The notes: generated from the letters alone by a model not told the origin. DNA of 64,000 bases from Gimesia benthica (GCF_009720525.1 NZ_CP043930.1:2884501-2948500); one strand, 5' to 3'. Shown: positions 17,353 to 26,496, counted from the first letter of the stretch. Program-made: numbers and translations.

Positions 17353-18732
17353 TTACCAGCCCAGGACGCCGCGTGGCAGCGGAACGCGAAGCAGGTTGGC
17401 AAACAGGGTATAGATGCCGGGAATCAGGCAGACTGTGATCAGGGCACTGATCCACCAGCGGGTTCCCAGTTTCCAGAGCAGCAGGAACATAATGGCCCCC
17501 GCTGTCAGCAGGAAGCCCAGTTGTTCGGCGAACAATTGATAGGCCACGATCCCCAGCAGCACCAGCGCGGTATTGACGATGCCCTGTGACGTGACCGTAT
17601 CCTTGGAGACATCGGGGGCCAGTGCGTGAACTTTCTTCTGCACAGCCAGGCAACCAAGAATGACACACATGGCAATCGCCAAAAGTCCGGGGAAGACCAG
17701 TGGCCCCGTCCCTCGGGAAGACATCTTCTTGAAGGCATCGCTGGTCAGCAGCTTGCCCAGCGTTTCGTCGTTCTCCTCCAGGAAGACAGCGAATTCGTCA
17801 TTGGCGCGGTAGCGGGTACTCAGGCCGGCGTCCCGCATCGATTCAGGAAAGGTTTTGCCCTGCACGGTAATTTCGCCGTCGGTGATTTTTTTGACCGCGG
17901 TGGAGATCTTCTCGACAATGGGTGCGGGCGTGCCTTTGGGAACCGCCAGTCCGTTCCAGCCGGAGATGTTCCAGTCCATGCCCTGAGAGGCGAAGGTGGG
18001 AACATCCGGAAATTCCGCCAGTGGCTCTTCGGCCATGACTCCCAGGCAGCGGACCTGACCGGACTCATATAAGGTCTTGGCTTCAGGCAGGCTGCAGCAG
18101 ACGAGGTCCACACCGCCACTGGCCAGTTCCTGCAATGAAGGGCCGGCACCGTTCATGGGAATCCATTTGATATCGCTGGCGTTAAGTCCACAGAAGTCGA
18201 GCCAGCCGGCCAGTGCCAGATGCCAGATCCCCCCGGCTGCGGTTCCGGTTGCCGTCAGCTTGCCGGGATTCTGTTCCACAAAGTCGCGGAGTTCCTTGAT
18301 GGTTTTGAATTGAGAATCCTGTTTGACGAACACGGCCCCTGCCCCATCGACGAGCGACATGATGGGTTCTGCATCGTGCCAGGTCAGCGAGGTCAGATCC
18401 TGCCAGTGCAGCATGTTGAGTTCGCCGGTGATGATGGCCACCGTATAACCGTCGGGACGGGCATTCAGGCCGCGACTGTGTCCGGTTACGCCGCGTCCGC
18501 CGGTGGCGTTGATGACGTTGACGGGAACTTTGAGTTCCTGTTCAAGGAAGACCGCCAGTTGTCGCGAAGTGCGATCGGTGGCACCTCCGACTGACCAGGG
18601 GCAGATGACGGTGATGGGTCGATCGGGATAATCTTCAATTGATTCCGCAGCACACCCGCTCATCAACAGGAGCAGGCAGCAGAGGATCGACCTGGACAGG
18701 ACACTAACTCTAATGATCGCGCGCAGATTCAT
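17353..18732 (-). CDS. fused TctC-type binding protein and TctB-type membrane subunit
   Basis: A 459-residue protein combining two transporter parts. Residues 1-27 form a lipoprotein signal with lipobox LMSGC, predicting lipidated Cys27. Residues 35-340 are a TctC/Bug-family solute-binding domain: YPDRPITVICPWSVGGATD is the family opening, followed by GRGVTGHSRGLNARPDGYT. Residues about 345-459 contain four hydrophobic helices with the TctB layout. In most bacteria, binding protein and TctB are separate. A lipid anchor on a domain already tethered to the membrane by TctB is notable. The ATG at 18732 is chosen because the signal peptide begins there; the frame extends 43 codons further but that part looks non-coding. 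Confidence 0.88.
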   Translation of the reverse strand: MNLRAIIRVSVLSRSILCCLLLLMSGCAAESIEDYPDRPITVICPWSVGGATDRTSRQLAVFLEQELKVPVNVINATGGRGVTGHSRGLNARPDGYTVAIITGELNMLHWQDLTSLTWHDAEPIMSLVDGAGAVFVKQDSQFKTIKELRDFVEQNPGKLTATGTAAGGIWHLALAGWLDFCGLNASDIKWIPMNGAGPSLQELASGGVDLVCCSLPEAKTLYESGQVRCLGVMAEEPLAEFPDVPTFASQGMDWNISGWNGLAVPKGTPAPIVEKISTAVKKITDGEITVQGKTFPESMRDAGLSTRYRANDEFAVFLEENDETLGKLLTSDAFKKMSSRGTGPLVFPGLLAIAMCVILGCLAVQKKVHALAPDVSKDTVTSQGIVNTALVLLGIVAYQLFAEQLGFLLTAGAIMFLLLWKLGTRWWISALITVCLIPGIYTLFANLLRVPLPRGVLGW

Positions 18733-19161
18733 CAGTTCAGTACCAGAATGCTTTCTCAGGCTATTTTTTTCAGGAAAAGTGACTGCCGGTGCAGTGGACT
18801 GGAATAACCTAGAATGCAGGGAGCAGAACCGCCTGTCAACGACCAGCAGGACCATGATCACCGGTTTCGTTAAGTTACCATGAATAACTTAAGAACCAAA
18901 AATATTGAAACGCATCAGGGTGTCGATGAGTACAATATATAACAGGCGGTTTGCAGATGATAAAATCGCCTGTCAGCAGGAGATCTGACGAGGACTGATC
19001 TTGCAAAATGGTCTCTCGGCAGGTTACGCTATATGTAGAGATTCCTGCCAACTTATATCCTCCCTCAGACTGATCGTGTGCTGACGCAGTGCTCCTTGCC
19101 TTCGATCTGGAGCGATCTGTTTGATCAACGTCTGAGTTTCCCGCCTGAAGGTTTTAATTGA
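18733..19161 (+). other. divergent intergenic region with repeated CGCCTGTCA-type motif
   Basis: A 429-base gap between tctCB (minus) and the DUF1592-type gene (plus). I see three related words: AACCGCCTGT at 18827-18836, its inverse ACAGGCGGTT at 18942-18951, and CGCCTGTCA at 18967-18975. The last two form a 7-base stem around an 18-base loop. They may be binding sites for a shared regulator or chance; no gene is visible. Confidence 0.35.
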
Positions 19162-21543
19162 ATGCGATTGTTGCCCACGTTAACTCGAATTCCCCTCCCC
19201 TGCTCCCCGCGAGAAATCTGTTTCGCTGTCTGTGGTCTGTTGTGCGTTTTCTCTGTCAACACGCTGCAGGCCGAAGTGTCGAGTGTCGAGAAGTCGGAAA
19301 AGCTGTTCAACACGAAAGTCAAACAGTTCATCAGTAAGTACTGTCTGGACTGTCACACGGGTCAGGGATCAGAAGCCGGGCTGGCGCTGGAGAAGTTCAC
19401 CACGCGGACCAGTATTCTGGAGAAGCGTGAAGAGTGGGAAAAGATCGTCCAGCGAATTCAGATTCAATCGATGCCTCCCAAGGATGCCGGCGAGCTGCCG
19501 ACTGACCAGGAACGCGAAGATGTTCTCGCCTGGTTCGATGACGCGTTGTACGGCGTTGACTGTTCGGGAGACATCAACCCCGGTCGTGTGACGATTCGTC
19601 GTCTGAACCGCAATGAATACAACAATACAATCCGGGACCTGGTCGGCGTGGACTTCTCGCCTGCCGAAAACTTTCCTTCGGACGATGTTGGCTACGGCTT
19701 TGATAACATTGGCGACGTCCTCTCACTGCCGCCGCTGTTGATGGAAAAATATCTCGATGCCGCTGAGCAGATTTCCGAGAAAGCAATCTTCGCGAATACA
19801 CCGGACAGCTATCCCTGGAACAAAATTTCGGACAAGCAGTTTAAAAAAGAAGGTGCTGTCACGGTTCGCAAGAGTGGCGCCGGGTTCCATTCGCGGGGTA
19901 CGCTGAAAGCGTCCTTGAATCTGCAACAGGATGGCGAATACGAAATCCGCATCATTGCCGGTTCGACACCAGCTGGAGATGAAGCGGCCAAGATGGAAGT
20001 CAAACTGGACGGTAAGCCGCTGAAAACGTTTGAAGTGGCAGCGGACCGGAATTCTCCCGAGAAATACATGCCGCCCAAGGCGATCAAGCTGCCCAAAGGA
20101 AAGCATGAACTGGAAATCTCGTTCCTCAATGATTTTTACGATCCCGATGGTCCAGCCAACAAACGGGACCGGAACCTGTACGTGAATGAAGTCGCGGTGC
20201 GGGGACCGATGGGTAAACTGCCCGATAACGTGCCTGCTTCGCATCACCAGATCATCACCTGCACGCCGGAGAAAGGTCGCTCAGAACGTTACTGTGCCGA
20301 GCGGATTTTCAAACCGTTCATGGAGAAAGCCTTCCGTCGGCCTGTTTCTCGAAACGAGATGAAGCCGATCGTGGAACTGGTCAACGCAACTGTGGAATCG
20401 GGTCGGACGTTTGAGCAGGGTGTGCAGGTCGGCATCCAGGCGGTTCTGGTTTCCCCCCACTTCCTGTTCCGCATTGAGGGACTGCAGGATTCAGCAGATG
20501 AATCGTACAGCATCGAGAATGTGGCTCAATACGAGCTGGCTTCGCGGCTGTCTTACTTCCTGTGGAGCACCATGCCCGACGAGCGACTGTTCAGCCTGGC
20601 CGGACAGGGACGACTGGACGATCCCCGCACGCTGCGTATGGAAATCAAGCGTATGCTGGCCGATCCCAAATCGAAAGCGTTTGTGGAAAACTTCGCTGGT
20701 CAGTGGTTGAACCTGCGAAACCTGGATGAACTGAATCCCGATCCCCGGAAGTTCCGGGGCTTCAACTCGCAACTCAAAGCAGACATGCGTCAGGAGACCG
20801 AAGAGTTCTTCGCTTACATCATGCGGGAAGATCGCAGCGTGGTGGAATTCATCAATGCTGACTACACCTTCATGAATGAAAACCTGGCGAAGTTTTACGG
20901 TAATGACAAAGTGAAAGGGGAAAAGTTTCAGAAGGTCAGTCTGGACAAATCCCGACGGGCCGGTCTGATTACCCAGGCCAGTATTCTGACGCTGACTTCA
21001 AACCCGGGGCGAACTTCTCCGGTTAAACGGGGTAAATGGATTATGGAAAATATTCTGGGAACCCCCCCCCCGACACCTCCGCCGAATGTGCCTGAGCTGG
21101 AAGAAGCGACCGAGGGCAAAAAGAACATGAGCCTGCGTGAACAGCTGGCTCTGCACCGCAAGATTCCCGGCTGTGCGTCCTGTCATGATCAGATGGATCC
21201 ATTAGGCCTGGGCTTTGAAAACTTCGATGCAGTCGGTCGCTGGCGCACCAAAGAAGGTCAGCATAAAATTGATGCCTCGGGTAAATTACCCGATGGTCAG
21301 ACATTTGAGAGCCCCGTAGAATTAATCGGGATTCTGGAACAGCAGAAAGACGGATTCTGCCGATCTTTAACAGAGAAGATGTTGACGTACGCCATTGGTC
21401 GAGGCACTGAGTATTACGATAAATGTGCCATCGATGCGATCACCGCGAATTTTACCGCCAAAGGGTATCGTTTTTCGGAGCTCGTCACCGAAATTGTTCT
21501 CAGCGATCCCTTCCTGAAACGTGAGAAAGGTTCTCGAAAATGA
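19162..21543 (+). CDS. planctomycete cytochrome c-type protein (PSCyt/DUF1587-DUF1595-DUF1592-DUF1588-DUF1585)
   Basis: A 793-residue exported protein with the standard planctomycete multidomain order. After the signal peptide comes a cytochrome-like domain with heme motif CLDCH (about 60-64). Then follow DUF1587 (RRLNRNEYNNTIRDLVG near 150), a carbohydrate-binding-like beta domain (about 235-345), DUF1595, DUF1592, and DUF1588 with a second c-type heme motif CASCH followed by QMDPLGLGFENFD. DUF1585 closes the chain. Such proteins are abundant in Planctomycetes and are almost always paired with a DUF1552 protein, as here. Their biochemical role is unproven; polysaccharide oxidation or degradation has been suggested. 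A run of ten Cs at 21062-21071 encodes the conserved Pro-rich linker and is a potential slippage site. Confidence 0.93.
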   Translation: MRLLPTLTRIPLPCSPREICFAVCGLLCVFSVNTLQAEVSSVEKSEKLFNTKVKQFISKYCLDCHTGQGSEAGLALEKFTTRTSILEKREEWEKIVQRIQIQSMPPKDAGELPTDQEREDVLAWFDDALYGVDCSGDINPGRVTIRRLNRNEYNNTIRDLVGVDFSPAENFPSDDVGYGFDNIGDVLSLPPLLMEKYLDAAEQISEKAIFANTPDSYPWNKISDKQFKKEGAVTVRKSGAGFHSRGTLKASLNLQQDGEYEIRIIAGSTPAGDEAAKMEVKLDGKPLKTFEVAADRNSPEKYMPPKAIKLPKGKHELEISFLNDFYDPDGPANKRDRNLYVNEVAVRGPMGKLPDNVPASHHQIITCTPEKGRSERYCAERIFKPFMEKAFRRPVSRNEMKPIVELVNATVESGRTFEQGVQVGIQAVLVSPHFLFRIEGLQDSADESYSIENVAQYELASRLSYFLWSTMPDERLFSLAGQGRLDDPRTLRMEIKRMLADPKSKAFVENFAGQWLNLRNLDELNPDPRKFRGFNSQLKADMRQETEEFFAYIMREDRSVVEFINADYTFMNENLAKFYGNDKVKGEKFQKVSLDKSRRAGLITQASILTLTSNPGRTSPVKRGKWIMENILGTPPPTPPPNVPELEEATEGKKNMSLREQLALHRKIPGCASCHDQMDPLGLGFENFDAVGRWRTKEGQHKIDASGKLPDGQTFESPVELIGILEQQKDGFCRSLTEKMLTYAIGRGTEYYDKCAIDAITANFTAKGYRFSELVTEIVLSDPFLKREKGSRK

Positions 21544-22883
21544 CAAATCTTCTAAAACGCCGTACATTCCTGAAAGGTCTCGGAACGACACTGTCGCTGC
21601 CGCTGCTGGATATCATGCAGCCTCAGCCCGGCATTCTGTCAGCCGCTACCACTGCGGGAAAACCACCGGTGAGAACCGCGTTCATCTTCTTCCCGAATGG
21701 CGTGATCGGACCATCCTGGTTCCCGACCTCAGCTGGTGCCGATTATGAAATGCCCCAGTCACTGAAGCCGCTGGCCGATCTGAAGTCGGACATCAATGTA
21801 ATTTCGGGGCTGGCCCAGATCAATGCCCGTGCTCTGGGTGATGGCCCGGGTGACCATGCCCGTTGTGCTTCGGTTTACCTGACCAGCGTGCACCCGACCA
21901 AGACCAGTGGTGCCGACATTAAAGCCGGTATCTCGGTCGACCAGGTCGCCGCACAGCAGGTAGGTCACAAGACACGCCTGCCTTCGCTGGAACTGGGTCT
22001 GACGCGCGGTCGTAACGCCGGCCAGTGCGACTCGGGTTACAGCTGTGCTTACTCGTCCAACGTCTCCTGGCGTTCGCCTTCTACGCCGACCTCGAAAGAG
22101 ATCGTGCCCAAACTGGCATTCGAACGTCTGTTTGGCGGCGGTGCTGAGCGGGAAAAAGAACGTGCCCGTCACCTGAAGGATCGCCAGAGTATTCTGGACC
22201 TCGTCAAGCACGACGCTGATCAGCTGAAGAAGCAGCTGGGCAAAAACGACAAGCGGAAGATTGACGAATACTTCACCAGTGTGCGTGAAATCGAACAGCG
22301 GATTGAACGCAGCACACAGCATGAAAAGATCAAACCGCCCGAAATGCGGCTGCCGGATGGAATCCCCACCGAACTGCAGGAACATGCCCGCCTGATGTAC
22401 GACATCCTGTTGCTGGCGTTCCAGACCGATTCCACCCGCATCGCCACTTTCATGGTGGGGAATGCCGGTAGCAACCGGACGTATCCAATGGTAGGCGTCA
22501 ACTCCGGTCACCATGCACTGTCGCACCATCGTAATGATGAGAAGAAGATCGCCGATATTCAGAAGATCGATGAATATCTGATTTCGCAGTTTGGTTATTT
22601 CCTGAAGCGTCTGAAAGCGACTCCCGAAGGAAACAGCAATCTGCTGGACAACTCGATGATCTGCTACGGCAGTGCCATCGGCGACGGAAACCGTCACACA
22701 CACCACGATCTGCCAATCATCCTGGCGGGTAAAGGGGGCGGAACGATTAAGACCGGCTTCCATCATCAGGTCAAAACCGAAACGCCGCTGGCGAACCTGT
22801 ATCTCTCGATGCTGGATCGGATGGGCACAGACGTGACCGCCTTTGGTGACAGCACCGGACGTCTGAGCATTATCGATTCCTGA
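21540..22883 (+). CDS. DUF1552 protein with Tat-type signal
   Basis: A 447-residue protein of the DUF1552 family, the obligate neighbour of DUF1592-type cytochromes in planctomycetes. The N-terminus KRRTFLKGLGTTLSLPLLD (residues 6-24) fits a twin-arginine signal, suggesting folding and cofactor insertion before export. FFPNGVIGPSWFP and the later MICYGSAIGDGNRHTHHDLP match the family and place it in or near the alkaline-phosphatase/sulfatase-like fold. Its start overlaps the previous stop by four bases (ATGA), so the two proteins are probably made in fixed ratio and act together in the periplasm. The reaction is unknown. Confidence 0.93.
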   Translation: MTNLLKRRTFLKGLGTTLSLPLLDIMQPQPGILSAATTAGKPPVRTAFIFFPNGVIGPSWFPTSAGADYEMPQSLKPLADLKSDINVISGLAQINARALGDGPGDHARCASVYLTSVHPTKTSGADIKAGISVDQVAAQQVGHKTRLPSLELGLTRGRNAGQCDSGYSCAYSSNVSWRSPSTPTSKEIVPKLAFERLFGGGAEREKERARHLKDRQSILDLVKHDADQLKKQLGKNDKRKIDEYFTSVREIEQRIERSTQHEKIKPPEMRLPDGIPTELQEHARLMYDILLLAFQTDSTRIATFMVGNAGSNRTYPMVGVNSGHHALSHHRNDEKKIADIQKIDEYLISQFGYFLKRLKATPEGNSNLLDNSMICYGSAIGDGNRHTHHDLPIILAGKGGGTIKTGFHHQVKTETPLANLYLSMLDRMGTDVTAFGDSTGRLSIIDS

Positions 22884-22916
22884 TATCCGGTCGTTTTCGA
22901 CTTTAATAAAACTTCA

Positions 22917-22951
22917 GGCCGCTGATCACTGCCGATCAGCGGCCTTTTTTT
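22917..22951 (+). terminator. rho-independent terminator after the DUF1592/DUF1552 operon
   Basis: A perfect 11-base-pair stem (GGCCGCTGATC at 22917-22927, GATCAGCGGCC at 22934-22944) with a six-base loop, followed by seven Ts. It lies 33 bases after the DUF1552 stop codon and ends the two-gene operon. Confidence 0.93.
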
Positions 22952-23057
22952 ATGGGAAATGATTCCTATAGACACAATTTGATAACTGCCATAACATTAC
23001 GACCCCGAGCACACTTCCTGTACAGACAATCCCAACTCTCCAGAACATGCAACTGGT

Positions 23058-23735
23058 ATGGAAACCTCCCTGCATCGTCAATTGAAATCGTATTACGCTC
23101 CCAATGCGGAGTGCGAAGAAGTCACGCTGGGCGATTACCGCATTGATGCCATCGACGGTGATCGGCTGATTGAAATTCAGCACGGTTCCCTGGGTGCGAT
23201 TCGGGATAAGGTACGCTGTCTGCTGGAAGATTACGACGTGCATGTGGTCAAACCAATTGCCGTCCGCAAGTACCTGGTCAAGCGCAAGAAAAAGAACGGC
23301 GAGACCATCTCGGCCCGGTTCAGCCCGCGGCGGGGTTCGGTGTTTGACCTGTTTGAAGACCTGGTGCATTTCACGAATGTGTTTCCGCATCCACGGCTGA
23401 CACTGGAAGTCGCGCTCACGATTCAGGAAGAACACCGCATCGCCAAAAAGCCGCGTCGCTTTCGGGGCAAAGATTACCGGATCGAAGATCGCGTCTTACG
23501 TTCGGTTGAAGAACAGATCGAATTGAATACGGCCGGCGACCTTTTGAATCTGATTCCCGGTAAACTGCCGAGCCCCTTTCATACGAAGGATCTGGCGAAA
23601 GCAGCGGGCATTCAGCGGTGGCTGGCACAGAAGATGGCGTACTGCCTGCGCAACACGGGTGCGATCAACCTGGTCGGTAAAGAGAAGAACGCCCTGCTTT
23701 ACGAAGTGGCGTCGGGAGATCAGGCCGCAGCCTGA
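23058..23735 (+). CDS. uncharacterised protein, possible PD-(D/E)XK-like fold
   Basis: A 225-residue soluble protein. The N-terminal half reads like a restriction-endonuclease-like core: YRIDAIDGDRLIEIQHGSLG (residues 27-46) has an Asp, a beta hairpin and an Glu-x-Gln, followed by a helix IRDKVRCLLEDYDVHVVKPI. This matches the D...ExK/Q spacing of PD-(D/E)XK enzymes, with glutamine instead of lysine. The second half is basic and ends in a winged-helix-like segment (HTKDLAKAAGIQRWLAQKMAYCL style, residues about 177-200) that could bind nucleic acid. Nuclease activity is inference only. The structured non-coding element at 23748 begins 12 bases after its stop. Confidence 0.6.
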   Translation: METSLHRQLKSYYAPNAECEEVTLGDYRIDAIDGDRLIEIQHGSLGAIRDKVRCLLEDYDVHVVKPIAVRKYLVKRKKKNGETISARFSPRRGSVFDLFEDLVHFTNVFPHPRLTLEVALTIQEEHRIAKKPRRFRGKDYRIEDRVLRSVEEQIELNTAGDLLNLIPGKLPSPFHTKDLAKAAGIQRWLAQKMAYCLRNTGAINLVGKEKNALLYEVASGDQAAA

Positions 23736-24474
23736 GCAAAAGAAAAAGGAAACTCCCGAAATGAAAAATTGTGAGCTTCAATCACAATAGATTTGACTAC
23801 CAACCAACTTACTCAAAATCCGTACAGAGCCATTAAGTCCTAGGCTGCCGCTGACACATCTGGCCATATTTTTCGGCAGTCAAAATAACCCAAGTCGCCA
23901 TCCGTATTGGCACAAGCGGTCTCTTTTTCGGGAGTTTCCCTGTTGAATCACATTGGCCTCCCCGAAGTCAAACCTGTCTGTCTGACCTTTGCAAATACTC
24001 ATCAATGTCTAGAACGCGACCGCAGTTATGAAGGTCCATAGACCTGAAACACACGAAAGCGAAACAGAAGTACGATGAGTGAAGTAACACCTCAACCTGG
24101 TTAAGAGTAATTCTTAAAGTAGAAAAATCTTAGTGGGTTCAAGTATCAAAAAAAGGTATCGACTGAAGACAGTCTCATTCGGAATGGCTTATTGTTTATC
24201 GTTTTTCTTAAACATGCCCGATCAGTAATTGTGTTTTGATTTCAGCAGAAATCAGAATGAATTACATCAGTTGTCGGGTGCTAATTCTCAGATTAACTTT
24301 TCTTCACAGAGAGTCAACAAAGATGAGAAGAAAAACCATGTGAAAAAAAAATTCGCTTTTTTCCGCTACACCATCTTACCGAAGATTGACATTCACACTC
24401 CCAAACGAAACGGCAACGACTTATGAAATCGTTCCCGAAAAGCTGGTGTGTCTGAATGAAAAACGGCGATACTT
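23736..24474 (+). other. 739-base intergenic region, A/T-rich, first 200 bases highly structured
   Basis: No supported gene occurs between the plus-strand gene ending at 23735 and hisB on the minus strand. The first part (23748-23939) contains the nested inverted repeats described separately. The remainder, 23940-24474, is A/T-rich with several A and T runs. A 65-codon TTG-initiated frame at 24229-24426 has no protein-like features. The window just before the hisB stop shows no clear terminator. Confidence 0.5.
23748..23939. ncRNA. candidate structured RNA or palindromic element
   Basis: A 192-base segment closed by a perfect 14-base inverted repeat (GGAAACTCCCGAAA at 23748-23761 and its complement at 23926-23939). 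Inside are a 7-base-pair hairpin (ATTGTGA 23768-23774, TCACAAT 23782-23788), a TTTGAC/GTCAAA pairing (23792-23797 with 23879-23884), a CTGCCG/CGGCAG hairpin (23845-23850 with 23874-23879, sharing one base with the previous helix) and a small GCCA/TGGC hairpin near 23898-23912. The nesting is compatible with one multibranched fold. It could be a non-coding RNA, a 3' UTR structure of the upstream gene, or a small mobile palindromic element. No Rfam family was recognised and strand is uncertain. Confidence 0.45.
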
Positions 24475-25062
24475 TTAGAGTACGCCTTTGGAAGAAGGCA
24501 CTCCCTGTTGACGCGGATCAATGCTGACTGCCTGCCGCAGTGCTCGCGCAGTGCCTTTGAAAATGCCTTCCGAAATGTGATGGCTGTTCGCACCATGATG
24601 CAGAACGTGATGCAGGTTGAGCAGACCGTTGGAAGAGAACGCCTGCCAGAATTCGCGGACGAGTTCGGTATCGAACTGCCCGATTTTTTCGGTGGGGAAC
24701 TCGACCTGAAAGACAAACCAGGGACGCCCACTCAAGTCGAGGGCCGCGGTGACCAGGGTCTCTTCCATGGGAATCGTCAGCGATCCGTAACGGGTGATGC
24801 CCTGCTTGTCGCCGAGTGCCTGGCAGAGTGCTTTGCCCAGACAGATCCCGACATCCTCGACCGTGTGATGATAGTCGACTTCCAGATCGCCGTTCGCTTT
24901 GATTGTCAGATCGAACAAAGCGTGGCGGGCCAGCAGGGTCAGCATGTGGTCGAAGAAACCGACGCCGGTCTGGATATCGGACTGGCCGGTACCATCCAGT
25001 TCCAGGGTGAGTTCAATCTGGGTTTCGGCTGTTTCACGTTTGATCGATGCTTTGCGGCTCAT
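24475..25062 (-). CDS. hisB: imidazoleglycerol-phosphate dehydratase
   Basis: A 195-residue enzyme of histidine biosynthesis that dehydrates imidazoleglycerol phosphate to imidazoleacetol phosphate. The metal-binding histidine and glutamate motifs are all present: [15 protein letters not shown] (about 34-48), [14 protein letters not shown] (about 63-76) and the C-terminal [17 protein letters not shown]. It is monofunctional, without the phosphatase domain of enterobacterial HisB. The start at 25062 (MSRKAS) fits the family; an upstream in-frame start at 25107 would add 15 residues. hisC lies 194 bases upstream on the same strand, and HisC uses the HisB product. Confidence 0.96.
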   Translation of the reverse strand: MSRKASIKRETAETQIELTLELDGTGQSDIQTGVGFFDHMLTLLARHALFDLTIKANGDLEVDYHHTVEDVGICLGKALCQALGDKQGITRYGSLTIPMEETLVTAALDLSGRPWFVFQVEFPTEKIGQFDTELVREFWQAFSSNGLLNLHHVLHHGANSHHISEGIFKGTARALRQAVSIDPRQQGVPSSKGVL

Positions 25063-25256
25063 CTCTGTCAGTTCATGTCTAAAGGGATTAAGTGGGTCGT
25101 TTATCAAAGTTTACCGTGTGGCAGACGATTCACCAAAATGCTTCAGAGAGACAGGCCTGCCTGCCGCTAATTCCCCGGTGGGGGAACGGCGGGAAATGCA
25201 TAACCGTTTTAATCGCACCTCAGTGAAAGTAAAGCTGTGCCTGTTTTAACAGTCGC

Positions 25257-26318
25257 TCAGCCGATCTCCTGCAGTGCATCCAGCACGTGTTGAATCTCGG
25301 CATCGGTGCCGACGGTGATCCGCAAGCCGTCCAGAGTTCCCTCCGTCAGAGAAAACTTCATGTAACGCACGAGAATCTTCCGCTGCTTGAGTTCCTGGTA
25401 ACGCCGTTCGTGCTGTTTGTCGGCGTGTGTACACCAGACAAAATTCGTCTGGCTGTCGACCGCTTCAAAGCCCAGCTTGCGGAGTTGTTCGACGAGGTAG
25501 CGGCGGGTGGTGCGGACCTTCGCGGTATTTTCCTGCATCCACTCCTGATCCTTGAGGGCTGCGGTCGCTGCAGCCAGGGAGAGGGTGTTACAGTTGTAAC
25601 TGTCTTTGACTTTCCGCATGCCGCTGATCAGATCGGGATGCGCGACGGCGAAGCCAAAACGGATGCCTGCCAGGCTATAGGACTTACTCAGGGTGCGGGT
25701 CATGATCAGCTTCTCGCCCTGCTCCGATTTGAGCAGTTCTCCCTGGTGCGGCTGATCACAGAAATCACCGTAGGCTTCGTCGAGGACGAGCACTCCCCGG
25801 GCAGGAATCAGTGAGAGCAGTTGCTCGTCGGACCAGCGATTGCCCGAGGGGGCATTCGGGTTGGGAACGAACAGAATCTTACTATCGCCGATTTGATTCT
25901 GTGTGGCGTCGGGCCAGCTCCAGTCGTGATTGAGTTGAATCTTCTGAAAGCGGGCGCCCTGGATCTCAGCCAGCGTTTCATACAGCGTGTAGCTGGGATA
26001 AGGAGCCGATACCAGTTCGCCGGCATCGACAAAGGTTCGCATCAGAATCGTCAGAACTTCATCGCTCCCGTTGCCGGGCAGGATCCAGTCGGGATCGACG
26101 TCGAACAGTTCTGCAGCGACTTTACGAAACTCGGTTGCCAGCGGATCGGGGTAGATATTCAACCGACCTGACAGTGTCTGCTGCACTGCCTCGAGGACGC
26201 GTGGCGAGGGAGGATAAGCGTTTTCGTTTGTGTTCAGTTTGACCCAGCCGGACTCCTGGGGCTGTTCCCCGGGAGTGTAACCTTCCATCTGCTGAACCTG
26301 TGGTCGAAAGAGACTCAT
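25257..26318 (-). CDS. hisC: histidinol-phosphate aminotransferase
   Basis: A 353-residue class I/II PLP-dependent aminotransferase converting imidazoleacetol phosphate to histidinol phosphate. Visible motifs: NTNENAYPPSP at the N-terminus, GNGSDEVL (phosphate-binding loop), FVPNPNAPSGN, LDEAYGDF, and TLSKSYSLAGIRFGFAVAH with the PLP lysine in SKS. Length is typical. It is directly upstream of hisB on the same strand, so the two probably share a transcript, although the gap of 194 bases may hold a second promoter. No histidine-rich leader peptide was seen upstream. Confidence 0.95.
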   Translation of the reverse strand: MSLFRPQVQQMEGYTPGEQPQESGWVKLNTNENAYPPSPRVLEAVQQTLSGRLNIYPDPLATEFRKVAAELFDVDPDWILPGNGSDEVLTILMRTFVDAGELVSAPYPSYTLYETLAEIQGARFQKIQLNHDWSWPDATQNQIGDSKILFVPNPNAPSGNRWSDEQLLSLIPARGVLVLDEAYGDFCDQPHQGELLKSEQGEKLIMTRTLSKSYSLAGIRFGFAVAHPDLISGMRKVKDSYNCNTLSLAAATAALKDQEWMQENTAKVRTTRRYLVEQLRKLGFEAVDSQTNFVWCTHADKQHERRYQELKQRKILVRYMKFSLTEGTLDGLRITVGTDAEIQHVLDALQEIG

Positions 26319-26496
26319 GATACTTCTTCTCGAATGTTAGCGTTTCAATTGTGTATGTCCCTGCCTTCACCTGCGGCAATCCTGACCGGAACCTGTAACA
26401 GGACAAGTCGACCGCAACGGGAGTTCTCTCATTTCACAGGATTTCGTCACCTCAGCACAGAGATTCCTCCGTTCGGACGAGACGAGTCCTGGAAAT

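Noticed and set aside
18733..18861. An N-terminal extension of the TctC-TctB fusion starting at 18861.
   Set aside because: The added 43 residues do not resemble a protein, while the lipoprotein signal starts exactly at the ATG at 18732.
23768..23788. TGTGA-N7-TCACA resembling a CRP operator.
   Set aside because: The spacer is seven bases rather than six, and the site lies just after a coding stop, not in a promoter; a hairpin explanation fits better.
24229..24426. A 65-codon TTG-initiated plus-strand frame in the hisB-upstream intergenic region.
   Set aside because: No ribosome-binding site, no hydrophobic or conserved pattern, and codon use typical of A/T-rich random sequence.
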